A DNA stretch of 64,000 nucleotides, taken from positions 62,001-126,000 of the forward strand of contig MU858138.1 of assembly GCA_033297075.1 (NCBI GenBank), given 5' to 3'. Position numbers and translations under genes: made by a program. Shown here one piece after another: positions 44,975 through 55,597 of this stretch. How positions within the stretch are numbered: position 1 is the first letter of the stretch; every line of letters begins with the position of its first letter. The notes below the pieces were generated by a model. That model had not been told where the DNA came from. It worked only from the letters and a program-made list of their open reading frames with translations, and did no database searches. This DNA comes from Rhypophila decipiens. Taxonomy: Eukaryota; Ascomycota; Sordariomycetes; Sordariales; Naviculisporaceae.

Positions 44975-47203
44975 CTACACATTAGGGGAGAGAAGGTCAT
45001 ATTTGACGCATCGTTCAACCTAGAGGATTGGGTAGTCAGTACCTGGTCTCCATAGAAATGTTTTCTCGCAAATATGAAACACGGCAACTTACGTCCTCGA
45101 TGCTGGCCTGCATGAACCTCCTCGTCTCAAGGCCTAGCCATACCATCAGCATGGAGAAGTCTCCAGCCTGAACCATTTCCTTGCCGCTTTGAGCACCAAG
45201 CTGCCGGAGTATGGGCAATGAGCTGCTTAATAGGTCGACATCTGGGTCCAATCGTCGTCCAATACCTTCAAGCAGCAATATGCTGATAACGACATTTACA
45301 AAATCGCCCTCGAGACGCACGTGGTGCTGTCGGACCATGCCCAAAACTTCTTGCAGGATATCGCCAATCTTGACATTTCCCAGAGCCAGAGTGTTGCTTT
45401 TCACATTGAGAACCAGATGCTGCATCTTTAACGCAAAAACCTCTTTGTCGAGGACATCGTCGGGTTGCCGGCAGCGCTCGCACATCAAGTGACCGGCCTT
45501 GTAGCCATCAAACTCAGCCACAGCACGGAAGAGATCAAGGAAGTTGCGGCGGTTGGTCGCGTTGAGCTCTGTCACAAGGCCCGTGTCAATGAATATCAGC
45601 TGCGGGCGATAACCTTCGCGGTCCATCTTTGCCAATTCGGCCTCCCAGAGCTTTGGGTTGCCCTGATGAGGCCGAAGCCGTGCAAGTACTTGTTCTGTCA
45701 CGTCTGTCTCCTCGGCTTGGTGCGGAGTCTGGTCTTGTTTCCGACGCAGGCGAATATGGGGTCGCTCTGACTCGTAGAATCGCACCATGATGTTGCCGGG
45801 ATGAAGATCAGCATGGACGAAGTTGTCCAAGAGAAGCATTCGGAGAAAAGCATCCAAGCCCTCCTGGGCAATATCCTGTTGGAATACGCCTCCTCCGTTG
45901 GCCATAAAGTCGGCAAGCGGTATGCCGTTTGCAAACTCTTCAACAAGGACATTGCGAGTTGTAAATTCGGCATAAGGGAAGGGAAACCAAGCAGTGGTCC
46001 TCGTCTTGAAGTTTTTGCGGAACATGGTCAAGTTCGCGGCCTCAATTCGCAAGTCCAACTGCAGCCTCATCATCTCTCCAAATTGAGTGACTTCATCCGG
46101 AAGCGACAGCCACTCAATCGTGGGTATCGCATTTAATACGGAAGCGAAGAACCACATAATTCGAAGGTCTCGGCGGACGGTCCGCTCGACTCCAGGGTGC
46201 AAGACCTTTACGGCAACATGTTTTGACGGAACGCGCTTCGGCGTGCTCTTGAGAACAACCTCGACATTCTTGCGGACATTTTCCCGGAGATTGGACTCCT
46301 GAGACAAGACGTCCGCATCATCAGGCCCAGCAATTCCGGGCTTGAGCTTGGCCCTGTAAACTTGGGCGATCGCACCGACGCCGAGTGGTGTTTCGTCAAA
46401 CTCATCAAAGATTTCGTCCAGGCGGCGACCGCCAAAGGCAGCCCTGATAATCTTCTTGGTCGCATGTAGCGAATGGGCTGGAGCATTGGCATGAAGCTTC
46501 GACATGATATCGCACATTTCGGTCGGAAAGATGTCGGTCCTTGAGGCGGCCCATTGACCAAGCTGCAAACAAAGTCAGCCACTGGAGAACGGATCAGTGG
46601 CAGAGCAGCACCTACCTTGATGAACGAAGGCCCTGCCCATTCCATGGACTTGACCAAGAAGTTATACCACAGCAGTGTTCCGGTCCGCTCGTTATCGCGG
46701 TCAGGATGCCGTCTGCCAATCCATATTATTGGAACAGCCAACATAACAGGCACAAATATGACAACGAGCTGAAGAAAGCGCACTCCCGTGCAAATCGGCT
46801 CCCAGACGTATAAATCGAGAAACAACACAACCTGGTGGCGCAATCGTGTCAGGCCCGTGTCGTCTTCGCTTACAGCCTTCTTGATTTCCTGCCGCGAGAT
46901 TTCGAGCATGCGAAGCTCGCTGGTCTTTTCAGTCCCCGTGTTATCTTCCTCAGAAAGCTGAACGAATGCCGCCGTTGCCAATGCGCTATTCCCAGCCGCC
47001 GCCATTAGAGTGATACGGGTACCCCGAGGAGTCCGCCATGACCATTGCGTTGAGCGACATCGTGCTGTCGGCCGGGATGTGAAGGTCGAGAAAGCGGATC
47101 GAGGGGACGACCGCAACAGAGTTGGGTTCCGCGCCAAATGTATTGGTCCAAGGGTTGGTCTGGCGCGGGGGCAGAAGCGAGCGAATTCGAGAGCGAACCT
47201 CAT
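44975..47203 (-). CDS. Mitochondrial ABC1/UbiB-family kinase, ADCK2/Cqd1-like
   Basis: Three exons on the minus strand, 47203-46616, 46562-45093 and 45019-44975, give 700 residues. The N-terminus is Arg/Ser-rich without acids (MRFALEFARFCPRARP...), a mitochondrial presequence, followed by a membrane helix (LQLVVIFVPVMLAVPIIWI). Kinase-like signatures of the ABC1 family are all visible: the KxGQ region FIKLGQWAASR at the first splice, the Ala-rich loop LGVGAIAQVYRAKL, the lysine strand HVAVKVLHPGV, the catalytic VHADLHPGNIMV and IDTGLV in the DFG position. Relatives control coenzyme Q distribution or synthesis; the long insert and the TDIFP segment suit the ADCK2/Cqd1 branch rather than Coq8. 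The last exon adds only 14 residues (VERCVKYDLLSPNV), chosen from a CTGAC branch and CTAG acceptor. Confidence 0.9.
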
Positions 47204-48147
47204 ATCGTCGCGTCTCCAGCCTCCGGTGAGACAGTTAAAAGGAGAGGCAGAGGAAGCGGATTCAAGGTGCGTCGGGGGGTTCAGTGAGCTTCTCGAGGTT
47301 GGAATCGAATTTTGGATAGCACTGCATTCATTCTCAGTGTCTTCTATTGTGCAATACTGAATTACAGAATGGCCTGTGAAAGGCAGGCGACATGATGGGA
47401 GGAGTCCAAAATGGAAGTTGCGTTGGCGATGCGCATGTCGCATTCGGGCACCTTGTTTGGCGGACGCAGCGGAGGTGACGTAGACAATTCTGCCCCTGGG
47501 GCGGCCCCTGGCACCAGCCAATCGTCATCCGAAGTTAGCCGATCCAAGTGCTGTCTGGTTCGAGAACATGTGCTTTCGACTACTCATATCAACTCATATC
47601 ACCGTATCACGCTACGAGGAACGATAAATGCAATCCAACATCTATCTCCTGAATCTGGGATTTTGTCAAGTATTTCTTTCTTTCATATATTTGTCCTGGT
47701 TGTTCAGCGATACGCCTCTCGATTCTCATGAGCTCGTGGACGGGTGAGTGCGGGTTAGGGTTAGGGTTAGGGTTGAGCGGCCTGATGTTAGTCGAGGACT
47801 CAAAGAGTCCTCTCTGAATTAGATCCGCCATTACGATGTAGGTAGTACTACATCTCATAGATTGTTACTTGGGTTTAATTTTCCAAACAGGAAGATGAGC
47901 ACCCAGTGAGCGGAGTATCACATACAGTTCGGGACCTTGAAAACCCAACCCAGCTATATTCTTTCTCTGCTTCCAGCTCCCCACCCTCTTAGCCTTTCCT
48001 CTAATTCGTCGGGTGTCGACTTAGCCTATCCAATGACAACTTGGAAGAGTTGTGGCATATTGTATGGCGACAGTGTATCGTGAAAATCACGATCCCCCCA
48101 AAGCTTTCAACCTGAATATCCTAAAGATCAAATGAGCTCCACCAAAC
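47204..48147. other. Upstream region of ABC1 kinase gene
   Basis: About 940 bases between the ABC1 kinase start and the 3' end of the second GH71 gene. It contains the telomere-type repeat listed separately. No gene is supported. Confidence 0.5.
47752..47774 (+). repeat. Interstitial telomere-type repeat (TTAGGG)3
   Basis: Three perfect TTAGGG hexamers at 47755-47772, preceded by GGG and followed by TTG. They lie about 550 bases upstream of the ABC1 kinase start, where the message strand carries CCCTAA. Confidence 0.95.
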
Positions 48148-50079
48148 TTATACCTGGATAGCCACCGAGTTGAAGCAAACCTGGAGTCGAAGATGTATTA
48201 GCCTGGGCCTCCAAGATGGTGATTTTCCAATCGCCGGAACTTACATGGTCCTCGCAGTGATTTCTGATCTCCGGTCCCCATATGGCCTTTCCGTTGAGGA
48301 CTAATACTACCGGGCCGGTCATTGTATAGTCAAAGGGAATCTCGTAATATGACAACGGAGTCTCTCCTCCTGTCCTGATGTGATGTTCTCGTCCGCCTAT
48401 TACCACGATAATGTCGGAAGGGTGCCTTGTGACGGCCATCACCGAGACAACGTCCCTGGCTGCATTCGCTGCTGACTCGCAGCCTCCCTGCCCCCATTGA
48501 GTGCCTACAGAAAGTGAGACCAGTTAACACATCGGTGACTGGTCAAGCAGTGGGGTGGAATAGCAAAAGGCAAACGAAATAAACTTACCACCGTCACTCC
48601 CGGCTCTTGCGGGTGTTGTTCGATACCAAGCTATCGCAGTATCGCCTCCCTTGGAGTCTACCTCACGGCAACCGGCCTTGTACGCGGCAATCAGGTAGGG
48701 CAGTACGGCGCGGAATGCCGAATGCGGGTAGTTAATGACGAACTTGTCCGCACCTTGGACAATCTGCGAGGGAACTGTGTCACAGATGTAACTAGATTCA
48801 CCGTAGTCGTTCCCTGTGAACAGTTAGCCCCGTCTGTCTGGCTCGAAAGAGGGTGGGTCAGTACATGTGATGATCTGAACATAATCCGGCATGATATCCA
48901 TCACCTGTTGCCAGCGGTCATGCCAAAGGGACTCGCTAGATGAATACCAGTTTTTGTTCCATTGCGGTAGGTCTAAGGCAAATAAGTTTAGCGAGGATTG
49001 AAGCTTTCGGATCTGCTTCAGGTCGACATCTTGCCCACGTACTGGTGTAAAAATAGGGGCTAACACCCATCATGTACTTCTTCTCCCCCAGAACGTTTTT
49101 GTATATTTTATCCTCGTCTGGATTGATTCTGTGCTGGCCGGCCTTTGGCCAGGCATCCCATGAAACTTTTAAAGATTCATTAGCGACTGGAAGACCAAGG
49201 GTCTAAGCAGGGCAAGATTGAACTTACAAGCGCCATCGATGATGTCGAGCTTCTCGCCAACTCCATAGGGACCTATACTTGACCAGTCAGGAATGAGGAA
49301 AATGTCGCCAGTACGTTCCCGGACAGTCAGCCAGTTGTCTGCCCACCCTGGCCCTTCAAATGTCGACACGAAGGGCTTTCCATCGACAGTCATCTGTGCG
49401 GCATGGTTCTTGTATTGATTTATGATATCAACCACTTGGTCGACTGACCACTCGCCACAGGCCATGCTATGTGAAGCGAGAAGTCAGCTTGAAGCTCAAG
49501 GATGAACCAATCAGGATGTTTGTGTGTCAAGCCTCACATACTCGAAGGAAGGAAAGACGACAAAGTCGGATGCCTCCTCTGCCGCATCATATGCCAGTTT
49601 TAACTGTTCAGCTGTCCATGGGTCTGAAGGGCCGATATTCAGAGCGAACCCATCAATACCCGCGTCCTTCGCGGTCTTGATATCGTGTTCCCATACATCG
49701 AGTGGCTGCCCAAGAGTGAGGCCGACCTGATGTTAGGCTGCGGTTAATGGTATATCTTGATTATGGGCAATGTTAGAGGTCATACCATGTAATGAGCAAA
49801 CACCTTCCTCGAGTCCCCCTTTTCAGTCGCCCGTTTGTTCAGGTGTTCCTTAAATTTTGATAGAAATCCTCCATGATCAGGTCCGGAGGTAGCTATTCTC
49901 AATCAGAAAATCAATAACTTCGAGCGAAGAAACAACCCGGTCAGGTTGCCAAAGCACGAGGAATTTGATGGGAGATCTCACCTTCATCGATAAAGGAGTC
50001 TTGATGATAACACAGTCAGCCACTGCATTACAGACTCGGTCAATGAAAGCAACATACTTAGTTTGTCAAGCAGCCCCAT
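48148..50079 (-). CDS. GH71 alpha-1,3-glucanase without signal peptide
   Basis: Ten exons on the minus strand: 50079-50058, 49999-49982, 49892-49786, 49726-49542, 49466-49228, 49165-49043, 48972-48865, 48813-48589, 48504-48245, 48180-48148; 439 residues. Joined, they give the GH71 hallmarks RKVFAHYMVG, AKDAGIDGFALNIG, FVVFPSFDMACGEW, KKYMMGVSPYFYT, TWNDYGESSYI and LIAAYKAG. The N-terminus MGLLDKLNSFIDEATSG is hydrophilic, with no signal peptide, so the enzyme may be cytosolic or released by lysis, as described for fission yeast Agn2. Exon 2 has only 18 nt. The last intron (48181-48244) is inferred from GTAAGT and a CTAAT branch; read-through instead would end at 48128. There is no C-terminal Cys-rich module, unlike the paralog at 13-15 kb. 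First two exons are the least certain. Confidence 0.85.
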
Positions 50080-51211
50080 CTCGGTAGTTGTATTCGTCTC
50101 TGTACGAGTTTTGTCTCCAGATCAGTATTACGACCTATTAGTCGAGGGAAAAGTGAGATTGGAAACAAGAAGTGTGGAGGAATGGAATTCGCATATCAGC
50201 TCAAGAACTTCCGTACGGACAATCTATCCTGCGGCCAAGCCTTGGTACGCGCCTCGGCATGTATCGGACGTCAAGGTGACGTTTGATTTGGGCCTGATTG
50301 ATGTGGGAATCGCAAGTTATGTCGTGGAGCAAAAGAGGATATTTACATAGCCACATATATTCAGGTGCCGGTTACCCGCCGAGATCTTGGGTGAGCCCTT
50401 GGCAACAAAACTAGAGAGGTAGGATTTGACTGGCAGCATAATATTGACATGCTACAAATATCAGTAGACAGAACGGCTCACAACAATACAACTGCTGATA
50501 TCAAAGCACCGATTTCTAACACGTACCCCCGTTGCACTCAAAAGCGGCAATCCAGACCATATGTGTGGAGATCTCGATGTCTTGGCGACACGAACACTAT
50601 GCGGATTCACAGACAATGAGACGATGACTCGTCGGAAGAAGAGACATCGTACCTCGACATATTGACTGAGAAGAAATTTCTGTCATATTTCGTATATGCT
50701 CACAGTCCCCTTCACCAGCAGAGGTGGCTTGGACTGAGGAAAATAATCGCGAAGCAGGAAAAGATATAAAATATCAAGGTGCAAAACTCGCACGATCAAA
50801 TTGAAATAGCGTCATGTGCAACGCGTCTGTGCTTGTGTGTTTTCATATGACCGATACCCCGTACCCTCGGCGGTATGTCAGGTTGAAACATTGAAGTCAG
50901 AAGTTAAAACAACCGCCAGAGAAACAGCACATTGCTGACTAAACAGAGCTTCGAGCGGTGTGGGGCAGTACTTTGTGGATCTGGCCAATGAGAGCTCGTG
51001 CGCTAAGAATAGCGGGGCATTATCCCAGGATGGGCTGTCCCTGTCTTTCCCTCGCTGGGCGCTGACGGAACGGATCTAAATTTTCCCACAAAACCGCAGC
51101 ACACACCGAATTTGGCTCCGCACACTCACAATTTCTGGCGAAATTTCGAGCCTTTGCAAACAACCGCATCTCCCACTCCCACGCCGTCATCAACTCGATC
51201 ACATCGCAAAA
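50080..51211. other. Divergent promoter region (GH71 / rps28)
   Basis: 1.1 kb holding two outward promoters. A short open frame at 50063-50350 overlaps the GH71 start and is not supported. No repeat is seen. Confidence 0.45.
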
Positions 51212-51575
51212 ATGGACTCCTCCAAAGCCCCCGTCAAGCTTGTCAAGGTGACCCGAGTTCTCGGCCGTACCGGTACGCACAAATTCTCACGATTTCCCTC
51301 GGATTGATGGCAGTTTTGCAACCGACATGCGCTAACCGTGGTGGGGGTTTTCCTCTCAACAGGCTCTCGTGGTGGTGTCACTCAGGTTCGCGTTGAGTTT
51401 ATGGACGATCAGACTCGTTCCATCATCCGCAACGTCAAGGGCCCAGGTACATATGACCAGTCCAACTTGGTAGGATGGCGAAATCCGGCAATCTGACAAC
51501 TCTATCTCTGCAGTTCGCGAGGACGACATCCTCTGCCTTCTCGAGTCCGAACGTGAGGCCCGTCGTCTCAGATAA
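51212..51575 (+). CDS. rps28: 40S ribosomal protein S28
   Basis: Three short exons, 51212-51272, 51363-51446 and 51514-51575, encode 68 residues. The product begins [20 protein letters not shown], continues [19 protein letters not shown] and ends [19 protein letters not shown], matching eS28 nearly end to end. It is a small-subunit protein near the mRNA exit region. The junctions have standard signals (GTACGC/CAACAG and GTACAT/CTGCAG). The gene is too short and interrupted to appear as a long open frame. Confidence 0.97.
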
Positions 51576-53397
51576 ACGACGCAAAAAACCGAGAAGGGAA
51601 AATGGGAGCGGATTATACCTCAACATCTTTGGCCTTGCATTTCGGGAGGATTTTCTTGGTGAATTGCGGTCAAGGGAAATATGGGTTATCATGGGCAGGA
51701 GTTTGGTAGAACGGCATAACCCGAGTCGCTTTTCTCCCGCCAGAAAATTCTACACTGCGCACCGGTTTCGCGCCTCTTCCCGATTGTCTTATCGTTACGA
51801 TTCGTTACGAATGGAGTTGTGATTTAGTTCTGGTTCACGAACGACGGATGCCGGCCTTGGATGTGAAGGTACTGGGCTCGGGTCTGCTTCATCAGACGAC
51901 TTGCCCATGAAACGCAACGTCGGACTTGTTCCTAGACTGCTGAATTTCCAGCCCACACGTCAAGGGCAGTCCTCCTCAGCCACCACCACGCCGCTCTGAT
52001 CGACTTCGCGCCCGGCGTTTGGTGAAGGGGGTCCGTCTCTGGGTTGCTAGCAATGGATAAGGCGGGCGTTGTGAGACCATCTTCTCTAATACATCATCTT
52101 GGTTTTACATCCCAATCGCTCTCTCTTCCCCGCGCTGTTGTCTCTTGTAGTCCCTTTCCCACCTCCTTGGGTCCCTCCGCGACTCGGCAGCCAATTGCGC
52201 AAAGACGGAGCCCCGGTGTGTTTGACCAAGATGGGCAGCTGCGCACAAACGTCGAGATCAAGTGGAGACGGCCGCATGGCTGGATGTAAGGGTTCACGTG
52301 CTTCCAAATACCATCACTGAACATTCCAGGTTGCACTACCGGATAGACGACTCTAACCTTGTAATGGGCTCCAATTGTCTCGCTATAAGATGAAAGAGAG
52401 CAAGAATTTGTTGTTTCCACCGAGCAGACTTTAAGCCTTGCACGCCTACCCATATTCTTCAACCAATCAGGAGAACATTCCTTTACCAGTCTGGCTTTGA
52501 GACTTGTTTCCCGAAAGAAGTCTGCCAAGGGTCGCATAAAGGATAATCAGAAAAGCCGGAAGTAAGACCAACAAGGGCTAGGTGGTCGTCTCGAGACTTT
52601 CTTGGCGATGTTGCTGGGCTCGTTAGAGTGAGTCGAGGTTCACGGGCAGTTAAAACTCCAGTAACCCTGTGACTGAGCCAGACATAATCCTTCCCACAAC
52701 CTTGGATTCGCGGCTGTTATGTGCATCCATTGAGCAGTTGTTAACCACGTGAAGATACGGAGCAGAGGCTATGGTATCCGGTGAGGGGAATCAAAAGTCA
52801 AGGCGGATATTCCCCGTATTTCTTCCGAAACACCATTACTATCCAGTCGTCTTGGCCACTGCTTAAAAATACCATCTTCCGAAGTCCATGGTTGGCCCCA
52901 CAGAATGTAACATTCAACGGCTTTCCACTCCCTCGAGCCCCTCCTTGCTTTGATGGCAAGCTCCTCCCCTTTGTTTCGCTTGTACACTACGTATTGCTGC
53001 GCTTCCATCGTGACTAGCTCCACATGTGCCCGGCCCCTGGGTTTCCATTCTCACGGAGATCAGCCTCCAGGTCATTCCGCCAATGACTGCTCGTCCTTAA
53101 ATCACTTTGCAGTTCTGGACATGGCACCCCGGACCCGGAAACCGAGATCGAGGGATCGGTATACACTAGACTAATATGATTTCCTCACAAAATCCCGGTC
53201 AAGTGTGTGGTTAGTTGATTAAATCGAAAGCGTATAAAGATCCTTGGGCCAACTAGTTACCAGTTCATATCATAGCGGTGGCTCCTTGGCTTTACGACTC
53301 AAGAGTTCGAGTTCCTAGCACTGTCTGTCGTCTGGGACCTACGAGTGTCCTTCTTGTTCAACCTTGGCCGTGGAATAGACAGCACAGGGTGGCCATC
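51576..53397. other. Intergenic region
   Basis: 1.8 kb downstream of rps28 and upstream of the lyase. A 147-codon minus-strand frame (52537-52094) lacks domains and codon bias. Nothing is supported as a gene. Confidence 0.4.
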
Positions 53398-55085
53398 ATG
53401 GGTCTCAAGTCGAGCTTCCAGTTCGCCTTCCTCTCCCTCGGGCTATATGTCTCGGGCGCTGTTGCGGCGTTTGGGTACACGACTTCGGGGAACAATTATG
53501 TCGTTGATGCCGGCTCCGCCAACCCGCTCATCTTCTCGGTGAGCAAGTCAAGCTGCGATATCAACTCAATCAGGTACCGTGGCACCGAGCTTCAGTACTC
53601 CAGTCAGGGGACACACATCGGCTCTGGCCTAGGATCCGCCACCGTCTCCATCAGCCAGCTCTCAGGGAGGTTCAGGTATATCAAGGTCACATGTGTGACG
53701 CCCACTCTCACCCATTACATGGTAGTGCGGGAAGGCGACAGCACCATCTTCATGGCAACCTACATCACGCAACAGCCGTCGATCGGAGAGCTCCGTTTCA
53801 TTGCTAGACTTTTGCCCGCCAGGCTGCCCAACGAGCATCCTTACGGAGTTGCTTCCAACACAAATGGCGCCAGCAGCACCGTCGAGGGTTCCGACGTCTT
53901 CGTCGTCAACGGCCAGACCCGCTCCAAGTTCTACTCTAGCAGCAGGTTCATCGACGAGCAGACCCACTGCGTCTTTGGAGGCTCCGACCTCATGCACGTC
54001 TGCATCCTCACACCACAGCAAGAGTCATCTTCGGGCGGCCCCTTTTTCCGCGACATCCAGACCAATAATGCCGGTGCGAGCACGAATCTGTACAACTACA
54101 TGAACAGCGGCCATGTCCAGACGGAGCCGTACCGCATGGGTCTTCATGGCCCTTATCTGATGCAGTTCTCGCGCTCTGGTATCCCCCGGGTGCGAGACGT
54201 CGATGTTTCGTGGTTCGGTGAGCTCGGCATCACCGGCTACGTCCCGGACTCGGCTCGTGGCACCGTATCCGGGACTGCTTCTGGGGTGGCGAGCGGACAG
54301 GAGGGTGTCGTTCACTGGTTCAACTCGGCCGCGCAGTACTGGGCCAGGACGGACTCGAACGGCAGGTTCACGTCCCCGAGGATGAAACCCGGACAGTATA
54401 CCATGGTCCTGTACCAGACAGAGTTCAAGATCGCCACCACGAGCGTGAATGTCAACGCCGGCGGCAACACCAACATGAATATCGCCGGCAACTTCAACAC
54501 CCCCCGAAACACACTCTTCAAGATTGGCGAATTCGACGGCCAGCCCACTGGGTTCCGTAACGCTGACAAGATCCTCCGCATGCATCCCTCGGATAGCAGG
54601 ATGAGCAGCTGGGGACCTCTCACCTACACAGTGGGGTCGAGTTCGCTCTATGATTTCCCCATGGCTATCTTCCAGAGCGTGAACAACCCCGTCACCATCC
54701 GTTTCAACCTCCCGAATGCTCCGGGCGCGGCGACACTACGCATCGCAACTACGCTGAGCTTTGCTGGGAGTCGTCCACAGGCCAGAGTCAACAACTGGAC
54801 GGGCCCGGCACCAAGTGCGCCGCCCAAGATCGACAGTCGAGGTGTCACACGCGGTGCGTACAGGGGGAACGGAGAGGTCTACACGGTCAATATCCCGGCT
54901 GGGGTTCTGGTCGCGGGCAGCAACACCATCACTCTTAGCTCCATCTCGGGCAGCAGCGGGGCCACCTTCTTGGGACCCAATGTGGTATGTTCTTTGCTTC
55001 CATTCGTTCAAGTTTTTTTATCATCTGGCAATGGCTGACATAATGACCTGTACAGATCCTCGATTGTGTCGAGCTATTCCAGTAG
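53398..55085 (+). CDS. rglA: Secreted rhamnogalacturonan endolyase, PL4
   Basis: Two exons, 53398-54984 and 55056-55085, encode 538 residues; the last exon supplies only ILDCVELFQ. The start is the ATG at 53398 opening a signal peptide ([20 protein letters not shown], cleavage near residue 23). The PL4 catalytic domain follows; by comparison with the Aspergillus aculeatus enzyme the probable catalytic residues are K177 (in TRSKFYSS) and H239 (in [10 protein letters not shown]). A fibronectin-III-like domain (about 310-385, with [15 protein letters not shown]) and a C-terminal carbohydrate-binding-like beta domain (from [15 protein letters not shown]) complete the three-domain layout. The enzyme cleaves the rhamnose-galacturonate backbone of pectin by beta-elimination. 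A sugar transporter gene lies tail-to-tail with it, 512 bases away. Confidence 0.95.
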
Positions 55086-55597
55086 ACATAGAGGGATGAA
55101 CCAACAAGCGCTTGGGGCTGCTGTTGTGTGGATTCTGTTCCTATTATGCACATAAGTTTTCAAAGACAACTGGGTGATAGCTAGACGTACATACTTATAT
55201 TCATTGTAACCAACCACTGCACGGGTAGGGTACATCCGAACAAAAAATAAGAATTGATTGGAAATGACCTTTCCAGTGTGTGAAACTGCAAAGAGAACAA
55301 CATTCAATAAATCAAGGCGGGAAGTGAATCCGTGCTGTCTCTGTTTTTACCTACTGCTTTAACTGTCATTATACTGACTGGAAAGAGGCAGTAGCACTGA
55401 TATTTAGTTTGAAATCCAGGTTGCCAGGATCTGACTTTGAATTTGATCTGGACCCACGCTTGTGTGACAGTTTTTGATATGTCAAACCCGGCCTCTCGTG
55501 CCATTGTGGCTTACTTACAAGCTAAGTATAGTTATGTAGCAGATGGAGCTCATACATGTCTGTCGTATGTCGAATCAACTAGACCAAAGTTACCAAG
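55086..55597. other. Convergent 3' spacer
   Basis: Space between the lyase and the sugar transporter; presumably two 3' ends. No other feature is seen. Confidence 0.5.

Noticed and set aside
52094..52537. 147-codon minus-strand frame
   Set aside because: It has an ATG but no domain, no convincing codon bias and no splice context.
53300..53320. GAGTTCGAGTTCC resembling a tRNA B box upstream of the lyase
   Set aside because: No matching A box, anticodon arm or acceptor stem is present.
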